From NCBI GenBank assembly GCA_018136815.1, contig CM030940.1, positions 4,487,698 through 4,551,697 of the forward strand: a stretch of 64,000 nt of DNA, in the 5' to 3' direction. A program made the translations under genes and the position numbers. Position 1 is the first letter of the stretch. Every line of letters starts with the position of its first letter. The notes under the pieces were generated by a model, which searched no databases, was not told where the DNA came from, and was given only the letters and a program-made list of their open reading frames with translations. Below, in pieces: positions 53,185 through 63,495 of the stretch. This DNA comes from Isochrysis galbana. Taxonomy: Eukaryota; Haptophyta; Isochrysidales; Isochrysidaceae.

Positions 53185-54177
53185 TTATTGCGAGGGGGCC
53201 GCACGGATCGCAAAACGACCGACGCTCTCCGGCCGGTGCGCGGTCACGTGTGCAATGGTGTCGGACAGGGACGGGGTTGGTCGCCAGCGTCGTTGCTCGG
53301 GTGAATTCGTCGTCAAACTGGTCGTCGTCTCTTCGGGTACTCCGACTGCCGCTATCGTGGCAGAGGGCCTAGAGGGGTCGTCCTCGTTGGTAGCGGTACA
53401 GGGTGATAGCTTGGGACTAGTGTAGCCCAGGCCTCTCTTGTCGGTGGGGTGCCTCGGGTGGTCGGACATCTTTTCCCAATCCTTCTCGAGACGGGCTTGG
53501 GCTTCTGTCTTGGGTCTTCGAACTAATGAGGCTAGCTCTTCGGCGCGGATGCCTTTGGCTTCCACGAACTCGATCGGCGCTCGGACGGCAGCGGCGAGGT
53601 CGGATTCCTCGTCGGCGTTTCGTCCGGCTAGAGCTTGCGCTCTTATTTCGTCAGCGGTTTCGAGCGTGACGTTGGACCATTTCTGGTCCCCGTTCACTCC
53701 GAATGATTGCCATTGTTGGCGCCGCTTCCGGAGAGTCGTCGGCGTCGTCGGACGCGGCGAGCTCGCGCGTGCCGGAGGCGGGGCGGTCCATGGAGAGAAT
53801 GGGTCGTGGAGTGTAGACTCGGAGGCGTGGAGTGGCGTGTCGTTGTCGTGGTTATCGTGGGTTTCTTTTTGGTCTTCGTGGTTGTCTGACTCGGGAGTAG
53901 CTGGACGGGAAACAACGGGGTCGGAAGAAACTTCACTCGTTTCCCTCCCCGCATGGTGATCGACGCACGACGCACGACGCACGGAGGGCGCGGAAGTGTG
54001 GAAGGAGGCTTGTGGGAGGTGGTGGCAGGCGACTGGGGGTGGCTCAGGCGCGTGCTTGGCTGGTATTGACTCGTTGACTCGGGGTATAGACTCGGGAACT
54101 CGGGGGGACTCGCTTGGGAACACGGTGGGACTCGACGAAGTTGCTACAAAAACACCCACAAGAAACCCAAACCCCAA
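53185..54177 (-). pseudogene. Long open frame without ATG, gag-like
   Basis: About 330 codons are open on the minus strand: Pro/Ser/Asp-rich first part (PESDNHEDQKETHDNHDNDT), then helical WSNVTLETADEIRAQALAGR, DLAAAVRAPIEFVEAKGIRA, RLEKDWEKMSDHPRH. There is no ATG near its start. It resembles a gag polyprotein in layout, but no nucleocapsid knuckle is seen. A truncated retroelement gag is most likely. Confidence 0.35.
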
Positions 54178-55515
54178 CGACCTTGGGCTCAGAAAACTAA
54201 CGTAAACACTCCGGAATCATACGATAAACAAACCCTCCCCGTGCGACAAAGGCTGAGGTCGCGATCGCTCGTCATGCGCGAAGAAATACGGAAAGAGAGC
54301 GCAAAACTACGCAAACGAAGGGTTCAAACTATCGTTAAAGTGAAAACTCGTCCGCTGAAGCCAACGCGGAGGGTCGAGGAGAGGTCCAAACTCGCGCGGG
54401 GGGAAGAAGGCGATGTGCAGAGAGACCTTCTAGACAAGCGACGAGCAAGGGGCGACGAAACAAGACGCGAGACGCGGGGCGCGTGCCATTCGTTCTTCCT
54501 TTCTTTCACCGAAAACGCGGCGAAACTAACGTTAAACATCGGTACCCCCTCCGCGAGAATCGCGAAGAAGAACGGACGAGATGGAGGCAATCATCGAAGG
54601 AATCGCGAGAGGAATCGAAGCGAGGGGGGGGAAACAGCGCGCGCGGGGGGGGAACGAACGACGGCCGGAGGAAACGAACCGCGCGCGGAGGAGAAGAACC
54701 TCGCGCGGGGGGGGGGGAATAATATAACGGCCGGAGGCGACGGATGGCACGCCGAGAGGAAGAACCTGCCGCGGGGGGCGAGGGACCGAGGGCACGGCGG
54801 GGCAGCGTGGGAGGGCGCGAGGGTGATCTCGGAGCGAGATCGCGTCCTTTCCCTCGCGGAGCGCAGAGAGACCCCCACGGAACATCCTGGGACCGGAGAA
54901 TGTTTTGGACGAAACTTCCCTCCGTCGGCCGAGGAGAGGAGGACGGAGAGAGAGAGAGAGAGAGTCTCGCAGAGCAACTGCGGAACGAGAAGTCGAAGTC
55001 ATGCCGGTTTATTACCTTAAACGAGCCAACAATTATAGTAACAGCAAAAACAAAATTCGAATCGCAAATTTCGAGACCAAAATCTGCAAACCTGGACTTG
55101 AGACCATGGGGAATCCGAATCTGTGTGTCTTGTGCGTCAGTGGCAACACGGGGAACTGTTCAATTGTAATTGTGAGCGCGTACCTTACACGAATATTCAT
55201 GCCTACAGCCTTCAGATGGGCAGGAATACAACAGGACCCCCCCACTGTTCAGTGGGAGGAGAATGTCATTGGATAAACGACGAGGGAGTCTCCCCGCTAC
55301 ACACCGCGATGCAAGCATCCTTGGACTCCTAGCCCAGAAGAAACCTTGCCTAGCCCGACTCTCCGAAGGAGACGAGGAAGAGTGTCCAAGTCGGTTGTAT
55401 GCGTGTGAGCTCGACCAACCAAGAGACCAAATGAAGGCAAGCCGCCTGCGCAAGGCGAGGAGGAAGAGTCGACGCCCGTGACTAGTGCACACTGTCGGCA
55501 AAAATAGCACAATGT
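54178..55515. other. Low-complexity and repeat DNA, no gene recognised
   Basis: Arg/Glu-rich frames with G-runs at 54625-54720 and a GA run at 54940-54962. AAACTATCGTTAAAG at about 54327 recalls the LINE 5'-end motif. 55380-55450 includes CCAAATGAAGGCAAGCCGCC, also seen near 62880 and 63480. Confidence 0.4.
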
Positions 55516-55613
55516 CGACAAAAATAGAATACGGGTGTGTATAAATAGCCATGGACATTTGATAGCTCAACTCGACTGATGTCCCACGATTGACGATTGA
55601 CGGAACGACACCT
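55516..55613 (+). repeat. Dispersed repeat with TATAAATAG box, copy 2
   Basis: See copy 1 at 48130-48218; differs by a few substitutions and a short duplication of ATTGACG. Confidence 0.7.
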
Positions 55614-56288
55614 AACAGATATGCTTGAGGGTGAGTGGTGGAGCAGCGGTGAGATTCAATCCACCACCCCTCGGACGTGAGAGACTCGCCTGCGAACCAG
55701 CGAGCCATGGCCGTTTAGACCTCTGCGCCGTCGTAAAAGTGATATAGATTCCACTGGGAAAGTTGAAACTGTTCACCGTCAACCGGAGAATGTTTTTGGG
55801 TGGTGATGAGCTTCAGCTGTGGCGAGAATTCGACGCGCCGGCTGCGCGTGGGTGACGACAGTGCTCGTTGGCCCCATTGAGAAACGTGGGATCCAACACC
55901 TGCTCCCTTGAGCGGGCTCGGGGGTTCGAACAACTCACTTTGCTTGAAAAGTTGTTCGGTGTCTGTGTTTGGTCCAACCTTGTGTTGGGTGAAGAAATCC
56001 GGGGAACGCGCGCTCAGTCGCGCGCAGAGGAGGGACGAAGTCCTCTCGGCGGGGGTACCATGTTTAGCCCAACACATCTTGGGCGCAGTGACTGTGAGTA
56101 GAGCAATGTAGATCAGAGTAACCATTGAAGGCTAGCTAGCGCGACAAGCCAATGACGGTGCAACAACGACGATGACGTCACCCCTCGGGAATAGTAACCC
56201 CTACAAAACAACTCAGGTTAAACAGACCCAAATTTTCTCTCCGGGGTCGTAGGCGTGGGTCCTCAGTTGTCGACCGCCGTTGCTTTCC
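55614..56288. other. Upstream region of the GT31 gene
   Basis: No gene recognised. Two stretches (about 55640-55720 and 55900-55950) have weak likeness to pol III B boxes (GGTTCGAAC) but do not fold into a tRNA. Confidence 0.3.
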
Positions 56289-57152
56289 ATGCTATCGCTT
56301 TCCGAGACGCATGGGCCTTCTGCTGAGGCAATCTACCTGGCGGTTGGCGTTATCAGCGGGCCGGGCGAGAAGTACGAGCGCCGGCGTGCTATCCTCCGCC
56401 GAGCGTGGGTACAGGATCCGCCGCCCTCTGTCGCTGTCGCCTTTGTGCTCCGATGTGGTGGCCTTCCGCCTGAAGCGCGAGAGCACTCGGAGTCTCTCGT
56501 GCTGTGCACAAGGATTAGGGTGTCCGAGTCACGCTTCCGCGGCCCAATTCTAGCACTGCTTGAGTGGTTCGCATATGCCAAGCAAGCCTATCCCAACGCG
56601 GCCTTCATTGCCAAGGCAGACGACGATGTGTACCTCCACCTGCTCAGTATCATCCATCACCTGAAAGCCATTCCAGAGGCGTCCTCCCCTTTCGCATTGT
56701 ACGGGCTGATCAGTGTATGGAATGTAGCATTCGAGCCTGGTCGATACTTTAAGTTCATGAGTTACGGAAATTCAAATAGAGCAGGACTACATCAGAAATG
56801 CCAGTCTTCAATCAACGTTTCATGTTGGGGTGCTTTCCCTTTCGCCTGTGGGCCCTTTTTCGCCGTGGGCCGCAGCCTTGTCGCGCAATTCATAAGCGCC
56901 CCAGGAGTCGTGGAGGATCTCCGGGCTTTCTCCGCCCTGCCACAGAATCATACCGCAATCCTAGAGGATGCTTGGTTCGGATCGGCCCTGTGGAGGCATG
57001 TTGGGTTCTCGGCACCAATTGAGATCTTCAACGTGCACTCCGGTTGGGGAAAGGTCTACGTGGACACTCACGGCTTCGTTACACATAGCAGTAATGTCAT
57101 AAACCATCTCAGGTATGAGCTGTCAAGCAATCAGAGTGAAGAGCCTTCCTAG
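56289..57152 (+). CDS. GT31-family beta-1,3-glycosyltransferase-like protein
   Basis: From ATG 56289 to a TAG at 57150-57152, 287 residues; the frame is open a little upstream without another ATG. Motifs of the GT31 (beta-1,3-galactosyl/GlcNAc-transferase) fold occur in order: ERRRAILRRAWVQ (family RRxAIRxTW), FIAKADDDVYLHLL (metal-binding DDD), CGPFFAVGRSL, and LEDAWFGSALW (family EDVxxG). These enzymes add a beta-1,3 sugar from a UDP donor in the Golgi. No N-terminal anchor is present in this reading, so the 5' exon with the transmembrane segment may be missed. A GTATGA near 57113 could be a donor, but the domain is complete. Confidence 0.8.
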   Translation: MLSLSETHGPSAEAIYLAVGVISGPGEKYERRRAILRRAWVQDPPPSVAVAFVLRCGGLPPEAREHSESLVLCTRIRVSESRFRGPILALLEWFAYAKQAYPNAAFIAKADDDVYLHLLSIIHHLKAIPEASSPFALYGLISVWNVAFEPGRYFKFMSYGNSNRAGLHQKCQSSINVSCWGAFPFACGPFFAVGRSLVAQFISAPGVVEDLRAFSALPQNHTAILEDAWFGSALWRHVGFSAPIEIFNVHSGWGKVYVDTHGFVTHSSNVINHLRYELSSNQSEEPS

Positions 57153-57322
57153 GCGGATCATGTTGTAGTTCAGCAGCAGCTACGCCTCCTCCCACGCCCA
57201 TGCGACACGAAATTGGGTGCTCCTAATCCACCACCTCCTCTTTGGTTGGAAGGTATAAATTTTTGAACCGCGCCATTGTGCTTCGACATTTCCTTGCCTC
57301 ATATGGCTGCTCCACTTTTGTA

Positions 57323-57685
57323 GGATGGCGACGGAAGCGGCAGGATTGCTGTGGTTCTAATCCACTTAAGAACGTGTCAGCAACCTCGGAGGTTGCTGTT
57401 CCTGTAGACGACTTTAGTAGCCGTGGCAAGATTGTTGTGATGGGGCGGATGCCTTCACCGACTGGAAGCGTGACCAATGCTTGGGCAGAATGGAAGATGG
57501 TTCTACAACAAGACAATTGTCTGCGCACCTTGCGTGGGCAGAGCAATGCTTCGAACGGAAGTGCATTCGTTGCAGATCTACGGGATCCGCAAGTTGTTGT
57601 TGATCTTGGCATTGCGCCCTTGTTGCCTGCGGAAGCCCGTGTGTCTCCGGAAGCATATTCCAAGTGGTTGCGGCAAAAATGCTGA
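57323..57685 (+). CDS. Unknown small ORF, possibly a last exon
   Basis: After a CCACTTTTGTAG acceptor-like site (57312-57323) a frame runs SNPLKNVSATSEVAVPVDDF, NAWAEWKMVLQQDNCLRTLR, DPQVVVDLGIAPLLPAEARV to a stop at 57683-57685. The first ATG is at 57440. It is protein-like, but I know no family. It may be a separate gene or a terminal exon; phase does not match the GTATGA donor at 57113. Confidence 0.3.
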   Translation, partial: GWRRKRQDCCGSNPLKNVSATSEVAVPVDDFSSRGKIVVMGRMPSPTGSVTNAWAEWKMVLQQDNCLRTLRGQSNASNGSAFVADLRDPQVVVDLGIAPLLPAEARVSPEAYSKWLRQKC

Positions 57686-57732
57686 ATGCAAAAGGAGTAC
57701 CATAGTCAAAAAATCACGGTGTGGCTGAGTGA

Positions 57733-58292
57733 GTGGAGTGGCTGTGGCTGTGGCTGTGGCTTGTGATTTAGAGAATAGTTGAGCGCATGGGATGGGGCCC
57801 TTCAGGGGCGACCGTGTGAGCACAGGGAGCACTGGGGCTGGAGGGAGGCATGGCACCGGCGGGAACACCGCTCACACGAGCACGGGGCGATGGCGGTCGA
57901 GAGAGCTCGCCCGTCACAGGCAAGCGCCACTGCACGCGCCAGCGCCAACGCGGGTCGCTCGCGGAGGCGGAGGCGGAGGGTGATGGCCTCCTCCCCCAGG
58001 ATGAGGATGGCGTTCGCCCTCCGCCTTCGCAGCGACGCGAGGGCGTGTCTCTGTCCGTCGTCCTGTCGTCAGTCGTCATCCGTCGCTCTCGCTCTCGTCG
58101 CTCTCGCTCTCGTAACACTCGTACCCTACAAACTCGCCTCTCCTCGCCAGCCCCTGCCATCACAGCTCACAGCCCTCCTCTCATTCACCCTCGCCTCTCG
58201 CCGCTCGTTCCATGTCGCTCTCGCCGCCGTCCTCGCCCTCGCCCAAGCCCGCTTGCCCGCCTTCCTCTGCTGACGGGCTTCAGCCCGTCAGC
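57733..58292 (+). mobile_element. Retroelement leader and gag-like N-terminal module, copy f
   Basis: GTGGCT repeats as at 20265, then leader units CGCTCTCGTCGCTCTCG and ATG 58212 with MSLSPPSSPSPKPACPPSS. It ends at the perfect hairpin 58268-58291, as in copy b. The AGC kinase gene begins 130 bp on. Confidence 0.6.
58268..58291. repeat. Perfect 11-bp stem hairpin, second copy
   Basis: Identical to 29633-29656. Confidence 0.85.
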
Positions 58293-58422
58293 ATGGGGGG
58301 GAGTCGCCTGATGGCTGGGGTGAAAGGCAGGGGATGTGGGACATGGATATGGAGGTTCCCTGTCAATTATTTTTATAAAATCTCGGCATAACCCCTTGCC
58401 AAGTACAAGAGGGAGGCGAAGG

Positions 58423-61400
58423 ATGCGCGCAGCCGCCTCGCCGTCGGGCTCCCCTCTCCGCCCTCGACGGATCCCTCCCGTCACGGAGGCGCGCGAGGCG
58501 GGCGGGACGCGTCCGCCGCCACTTGCACCGCTTCGGTCGGCCACGCCCCCCGCCAGCAGGCCGCACAAGCCCCTGGCTGAGGGGACCACCCGGCAGCTCA
58601 CTCCAGCCTGTCCACTCTATGAAGGCACCTCGGCACCAAGCTGGATCGAGCCGCCAAGGGAGGCGCCTCCGCCACCTCTTCGCAGCCCGCTCCCAGCCAT
58701 TTGCCGCGCCCCAGGCTTCTGTGCCCCATCCGCCTATTCCACCACCGTGCTGCATTCGCCGCCGCTGCCAGAGCCGCAGCCAGAGCTGTCGCCGAACATG
58801 TCAGTCCCATCACCTGCTGTGGCAGTGCTCGACCAGCTGATCAATGAGTATCACGAGGGTGAGGAGGAAAGCTCTGCCGAAAGATCAGCACGCGCAGCCG
58901 GAGAGCTCGGGCTGTCGGTCTTGGGCATTGGGCTCGGTGAGCTGCTCAAGGGCCAGCTTGCTCATGAGAGTGACCAGACGAGGCTGCGAGCCGCGTTCGA
59001 ATGCGTGGAACAGTCACTCGCTCGCCTGGCCTCAACCAACCTGAAACTATTGGCACGTCTGAAATCACCACCGGTGCAACTACTCGTCGTACTGGAACCC
59101 GTGCTTATGCTCCTTAGGAAAGATCTCCCATCGCCTGCGCCACCTCCTGCTGCACATTCTTTAATAAACACACATGCATCTTGGCCACACGTGTCGAGTA
59201 TGCTGTCAGGCGAAGGAGGAGTGACATTACTCCAGAGGTTGCATGATTTCCCTCTCTACGCGCTTGACCCTGAGCTCGTGGAGCTGCTGGATCCATACTT
59301 CATGAGCATTTCGCATGCTCAGGTGAGAAGCCGACCACCAAGAAGGGTGGAGACCTCATTCAGCTTCTGCAAAGCTCACATCTAATGGAAGTGCTGGGCT
59401 TATGCACGCACTGGAGGGGTGCGAACGCGCGCTAATGGAGGGGTGGGTTGGTAAATCTCGATCCGTGACACTTTCCTTTGCCGACCATCGCGCCCGCGCT
59501 CCCCCACCTACCTGGACGATTACCAAACTACATTCCATGTCAAATCTTTGGGCCCCACTATCGAACTTCATGCCTCTTGGTGCCTTGTGCTCAGGTGCGC
59601 AAGACGGCCGGGATCGTCTCCCATTTGTGGTCGTGGGTCTCCGCCGTGGGTGTTGTGGGCGACTCGCCATATGCCACCCTGCCTGACGAAAAGACCATTG
59701 GTTCTCGCCGGATGTCAATATCAGCATCACAGCAGACGGTTGCTTACGCGCGAAATCCTCTTGCAACATCGCCCGCGATGTTGCGTGCCCCCTCTGCATC
59801 ATTGGACGTGGCGCTCGGCGACGGTTCCCTCCCCATCGACGAGAAGATGCAGCAGCAACTATCGCGGCTGAGCTTTTCGCGTGATGTTTCTTCTCCACCG
59901 CTCATCCGCGAACGCCGAGAATCCTTTTCATTGCCTCATGTGAGTCCAGAGATGCGTTCCCGTTCGCCTTCCATAGCGCCCGCACTCAGAGAGCTCGAGC
60001 AAATACGGGCGAACGTAGACTCCGACCATGCGTGCCAATGTCCACCGGTGATGCGAGCTCGAGCTCGCTCCATCTCTTTGGACCGAGGGTCGATAACTTC
60101 TAGCCATGGCTCTCCGACCAAGTGTTGGCGCATGCCTGCTCTTGCGGACCTACAACCGTTAAAGTTCCTAGGTGCCGGTGCCTTTGCCAATGTTTTCATG
60201 TGTCGGGACGTACAGACAGGCCAAGTGTACGCACTCAAGTCCATCCTCAAGTCATTGGTCATCAAAGGCGGCAAGCAGAAGCAGGTGATGGCAGAGCGTG
60301 CCGCTCTCGACTCGGCTCACCACCCATGCATCATCAGTCTAGTTGCCACGTATGTCGACAAGCAGCACCTCTACCTCTTACTCGAGGTAGCACTTGGAGG
60401 AGAGCTTTTTGCTCTCATGTCGCAGGTGATCTACGGCCATGCCGATGCTTCTATGCGAATAGTTGGAAGTTTCCACCGTGCATGGGTAGCACTCTTTGGT
60501 CATGAGGCCAAAGTGCACATTCTTGCGACAAGCAAATGGCAGCATGCGGAACGCATGCGTCCGGCTCATCGTCATAGTTGCTCCCATCTGTTCTAGATTA
60601 CCTTGCGCAGAACGAGGTCGCAGGGGGCAGGCCCTGCAGCTTTGTGGCCTCCAGCACACAATTGCATCCCGCCATGCCCTCCCAAGGCATTACAATTCTT
60701 GACCCTCCACTTCTCATGCATCTCAGATGGGCCGCCTCGACGAGGCTCAGTCCCGTTTCTACGCAGCGTCTCTATCCCTTGCCCTAGGCCACTTGCACTC
60801 TAAGGGCTACATGTATCGCGATGTAAAGCCTGAGAATCTTCTCCTCACAGCTGGTGGTCGACTCAAGTTGTGCGATCTCGGTGCGCTTCAACACGCATAC
60901 ACGGTCCCGCGCACTCCGCTCGCCAAGAGATCCATGCCAGAATGGCCGAGCTTGGTTGGTACTTCGTTAACATATTGCATCCTATGGGTAGCGAGCGTGC
61001 ACCACGAAACGTCAGCTCTCATTTTCACGCTCTCCTCTCAGCATTCGCAGCCTAGCTATGCCACCCGCACCCACCTATCGAACAGGTATCGTCAAAAAAG
61101 CCGAGCACAGTTGGACGCTTGTTGGCACTCCAGAGTACACTGCTCCGGAGGTCATCCTTGGTCTGGGAATGACACATGCAGTCGATTGGTGGCAGCTTGG
61201 CGTGCTGGTCTACGAGATGCTCGCAGCACAACTGCCCTTCGAGGCGGCGGATGGTACAGATGCTTCTCTGTTTAAGTTGATCGCGAGAGCTCATTATTCA
61301 TGGCCGGCGGCTGAGCCCAATGAGGATGGTAAGCAAAAACACGCAAGCCAAGGTGTCACGGCTTTGACTTGTCGCATGTTGTTGCATGGCGTAGCATGCT

Positions 61401-61786
61401 TACGACCAATGGTTGTGACGCGCGACCCTGGACCTTGTTTACGCTCTGATGACGCAGGCTCGCCCGGGCGCAGTAGTGAAGTGGAAGATTTCGTTGCTGC
61501 GGTACTGCGCAAGGCGCTGCCCGGACAACCCAATGTTACATCCGGAGTGCTCATGCGTCTTGGCTCCGGGCCGAATGGGACCACCGAGCTAATGGCTCAC
61601 CCTTGGTGGGATGGGTTGGACTGGCAGGCATTAAGCAAAGGCTTGCTGCCTCCGCCATTCATTCCCCAGCTCGCGTCGGATGACGACGACTCGAATTTCG
61701 GCCCGCTTGAAAATCGTGGCGACCCAGTTCTCGACTCGCCTGACTACGATAATGACGAATGGGATTCTTTCTTTGAAGGCTGGTAA
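58423..61786 (+). CDS. AGC-family protein kinase with dynein-stalk-like N-terminal region
   Basis: Five exons: 58423-59322, 59595-60425, 60727-60880, 61086-61328, 61458-61786. All borders are GT-AG and phases agree, giving about 818 residues. Kinase domain from ~485: FLGAGAFANVFMC, YALKSILK (ATP Lys), Glu in VMAERAAL, YMYRDVKPENLLL, DLG in place of DFG, LVGTPEYTAPEVILG; the layout and YRD are typical of PKA/PKG-like AGC kinases. It ends in DSFFEGW. Residues ~190-325 resemble the dynein heavy chain stalk/microtubule-binding segment (LARLKSPPVQLLVVLEPVLM, then LLQRLHDFPLYALDPELVEL, and HLWSWVSAVG after the first intron). The linker has three RxxS sites (RRMS, RRES, RARS) that an AGC kinase could phosphorylate. 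The start ATG is uncertain in Pro/Arg-rich sequence. Confidence 0.85.
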
Positions 61787-61946
61787 GCATGTATTGTGTG
61801 GGATGCACTGCCGCGTGCGGGGATACACTATTTGCCAGCGCGCGCAACATGAACTCTGAAAAAAAATTGGAGATGAGCGGCGCGAGCTGTTAAGGGCCGT
61901 TCTTCTTCACGGACGGAAGGACCCACTCCCCGGAGAGAATCGAGAA

Positions 61947-62330
61947 TGCTGACAAGCGCGAGAGTGACGGGGCGACGGAGGGTCCGACCGACGGGGAGAC
62001 GGTTACGAACGAAAGTAAGGAGGAAATCTTTGAACCATCTTAGGTTTTTGGCATTATTGAACCCCGCTATGGCTTCTATGGTTTCAAATATTTGCAGAGT
62101 GGAGGGGCATCTTGCCATGTGAGTGGAGTTTTCGCGGTGTTTTCTGCATAACCTGCACGTTTTCGATGTCGCCAGTGGAGTTTTCGCGGTGTTTTCTGCG
62201 TAACCTGCACGTTTTCGATGTCGCCGTGGCGAAACGGTTGCGTGTGCCTAGTCTTCTATGCGTGATGTGTGTTAAAATGGAGGTGTTTGTCCGGGCAAGG
62301 TGATCGGGCCGTCTAGGGGGCGCCAAAATC
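61947..62330 (-). mobile_element. LINE ORF2 C-terminal fragment with internal duplication
   Basis: The minus strand encodes HITHRRLGTRNRFATATSKT, a broken finger, IFETIEAIAGFNNAKN and RLPVGRTLRRPVTLALVSIL, parallel to 42481-42900. A 52-bp tandem duplication breaks the finger. Remnant only. Confidence 0.8.
62122..62225. repeat. 52-bp tandem duplication
   Basis: Units 62122-62173 and 62174-62225 start AGTGGAGTTTTCGCGG and differ at one base. It falls within the antisense LINE finger. Confidence 0.95.
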
Positions 62331-62504
62331 GTGATTTATCGATACTGGCAAAAAAAATCTTGAAGGTGCTCGCTATGCTGCTACTGACTCACAGCCCCTC
62401 CGGTATCGCACACGCCATCGCCTAAACCCCACACTCTCACCCCCCGCTCCCACTACCCCCCCTAAGGGGGGTGGGCCCGCGTGCACTACGACGGACAGGT
62501 ACGG

Positions 62505-62875
62505 GTGCCACGTTGGCTGAACGGGTGGAGGCCTCCTTCGAACAAATGCTCCACCGTCTCGACCTTGTCCTCGAGCGCCTGCGGTGGGCAGGTTTCTCGT
62601 GCAAGGCCACCAAATGTACCCTCTTCGCGACTAGAGGAGAATACTTGGGACACATCGTCTCGCGAAAGGGGTTGGAGATGGACCCCAAGAAGATCGATGC
62701 CGTGCGCTCTATCGACCCGCACGACATCAATACGCTCGAAAAAGTCCGCTCTTTCCTCGGCCTCTGCTCTTATTACCGCCGTTTTATCAAGGGCTTTGCG
62801 CACGTGGCAGCCCCGCTTACCGATCTCACACGAACCGGAGTCGACGTGGCGACGGAGACGCAGTCGCCCAGCAGC
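62505..62875 (+). mobile_element. Ty3/gypsy RT fragment
   Basis: Encodes ERVEASFEQMLHRLDLVLER, GEYLGHIVSRKGLEMDPKK and SFLGLCSYYRRFIKGFAHVA, colinear with 28690-29020. It begins just after the YxDD position and ends at QSP, where unrelated DNA follows. Confidence 0.88.
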
Positions 62876-63189
62876 CAAGGCGGCTTGCCTTCATTTGGCC
62901 TCTTTTCCCTCCGGTTTCTCCCAGTCTCACCCCACCATGAGCCCCCCGGGGGAGGAGAGACAATGCAAGGTTTTTATGCTCAATTCCTTGATGCCCCAAT
63001 AAAATCTTCCTAGCGACGTCACTGTGGGTCGCGCACCGCGAAGGGCTGCCCGGTAGCGCACGTCATGCCCCCACTGCGCGTGCGCGAGCCGCTCGCGCGG
63101 CAGACGGACGCCCTCAGCGCCAGTCCGGCTGTCCACGAGGGGCAGCAAATGAAGCCAACGATTCCTTGTGGTGGTATCGGGGGTCTAAT
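62876..63189. other. Repeat scraps, no gene
   Basis: Contains GGCGGCTTGCCTTCATTTGG (near 62879) and GCCCGGTAGCGCACGTCATG (63049), both of which recur (24862, 63480-63520). Confidence 0.4.
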
Positions 63190-63389
63190 ATAAAACCCGT
63201 AACGAAACACACACAAACCAAAACACACGGACATACACGCCTCGCGGAAAGTGTGATCTGAAAGCGAGCGGTTTATCGAACTCGAGTAACCAACAAATTC
63301 TGAACAATTCCTCTCACGAGACAGTGAAAGACCTCGTAGCGTGTATGTCCGTGTGTTTTGGTTTGTGTGTGTTTCGTTACGGGTTTTAT
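63190..63389. repeat. Perfect 51-bp inverted repeat with 98-bp spacer
   Basis: Arms 63190-63240 and 63339-63389 are exact reverse complements, starting ATAAAACCCGTAACG on the left. The structure would form a strong hairpin. No transposase and no clear target duplication. Confidence 0.97.
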
Positions 63390-63420
63390 GAGGGGGGTGC
63401 CTGTCTTTGCTCAAATACTA

Positions 63421-63495
63421 GAAGATTTTTTGTGCCCGGAACGGGACCCTGCATCGCGTATTTGGAAACGAGGGGTACCAAATGAAGGCAAACGA
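63421..63495 (-). repeat. Inverted copy of 24862-24935
   Basis: The minus strand reads GGTCGTTTGCCTTCATTTGG, CCCCTCGTTTCCAAA and CCGGCACAAAAAA, matching 24862-24935 with few changes. Confidence 0.75.

Noticed and set aside
54241-55020. Arg/Glu/Gly-rich frame of 259 codons
   Set aside because: Repeated ARGG and GGE units from G-rich DNA, no conserved domain.
55630-55720. Possible tRNA on the minus strand (box-like TGGCTCGCTGG and GGATTGAATC)
   Set aside because: The T arm does not fold with a 7-nt loop and no acceptor stem pairs.
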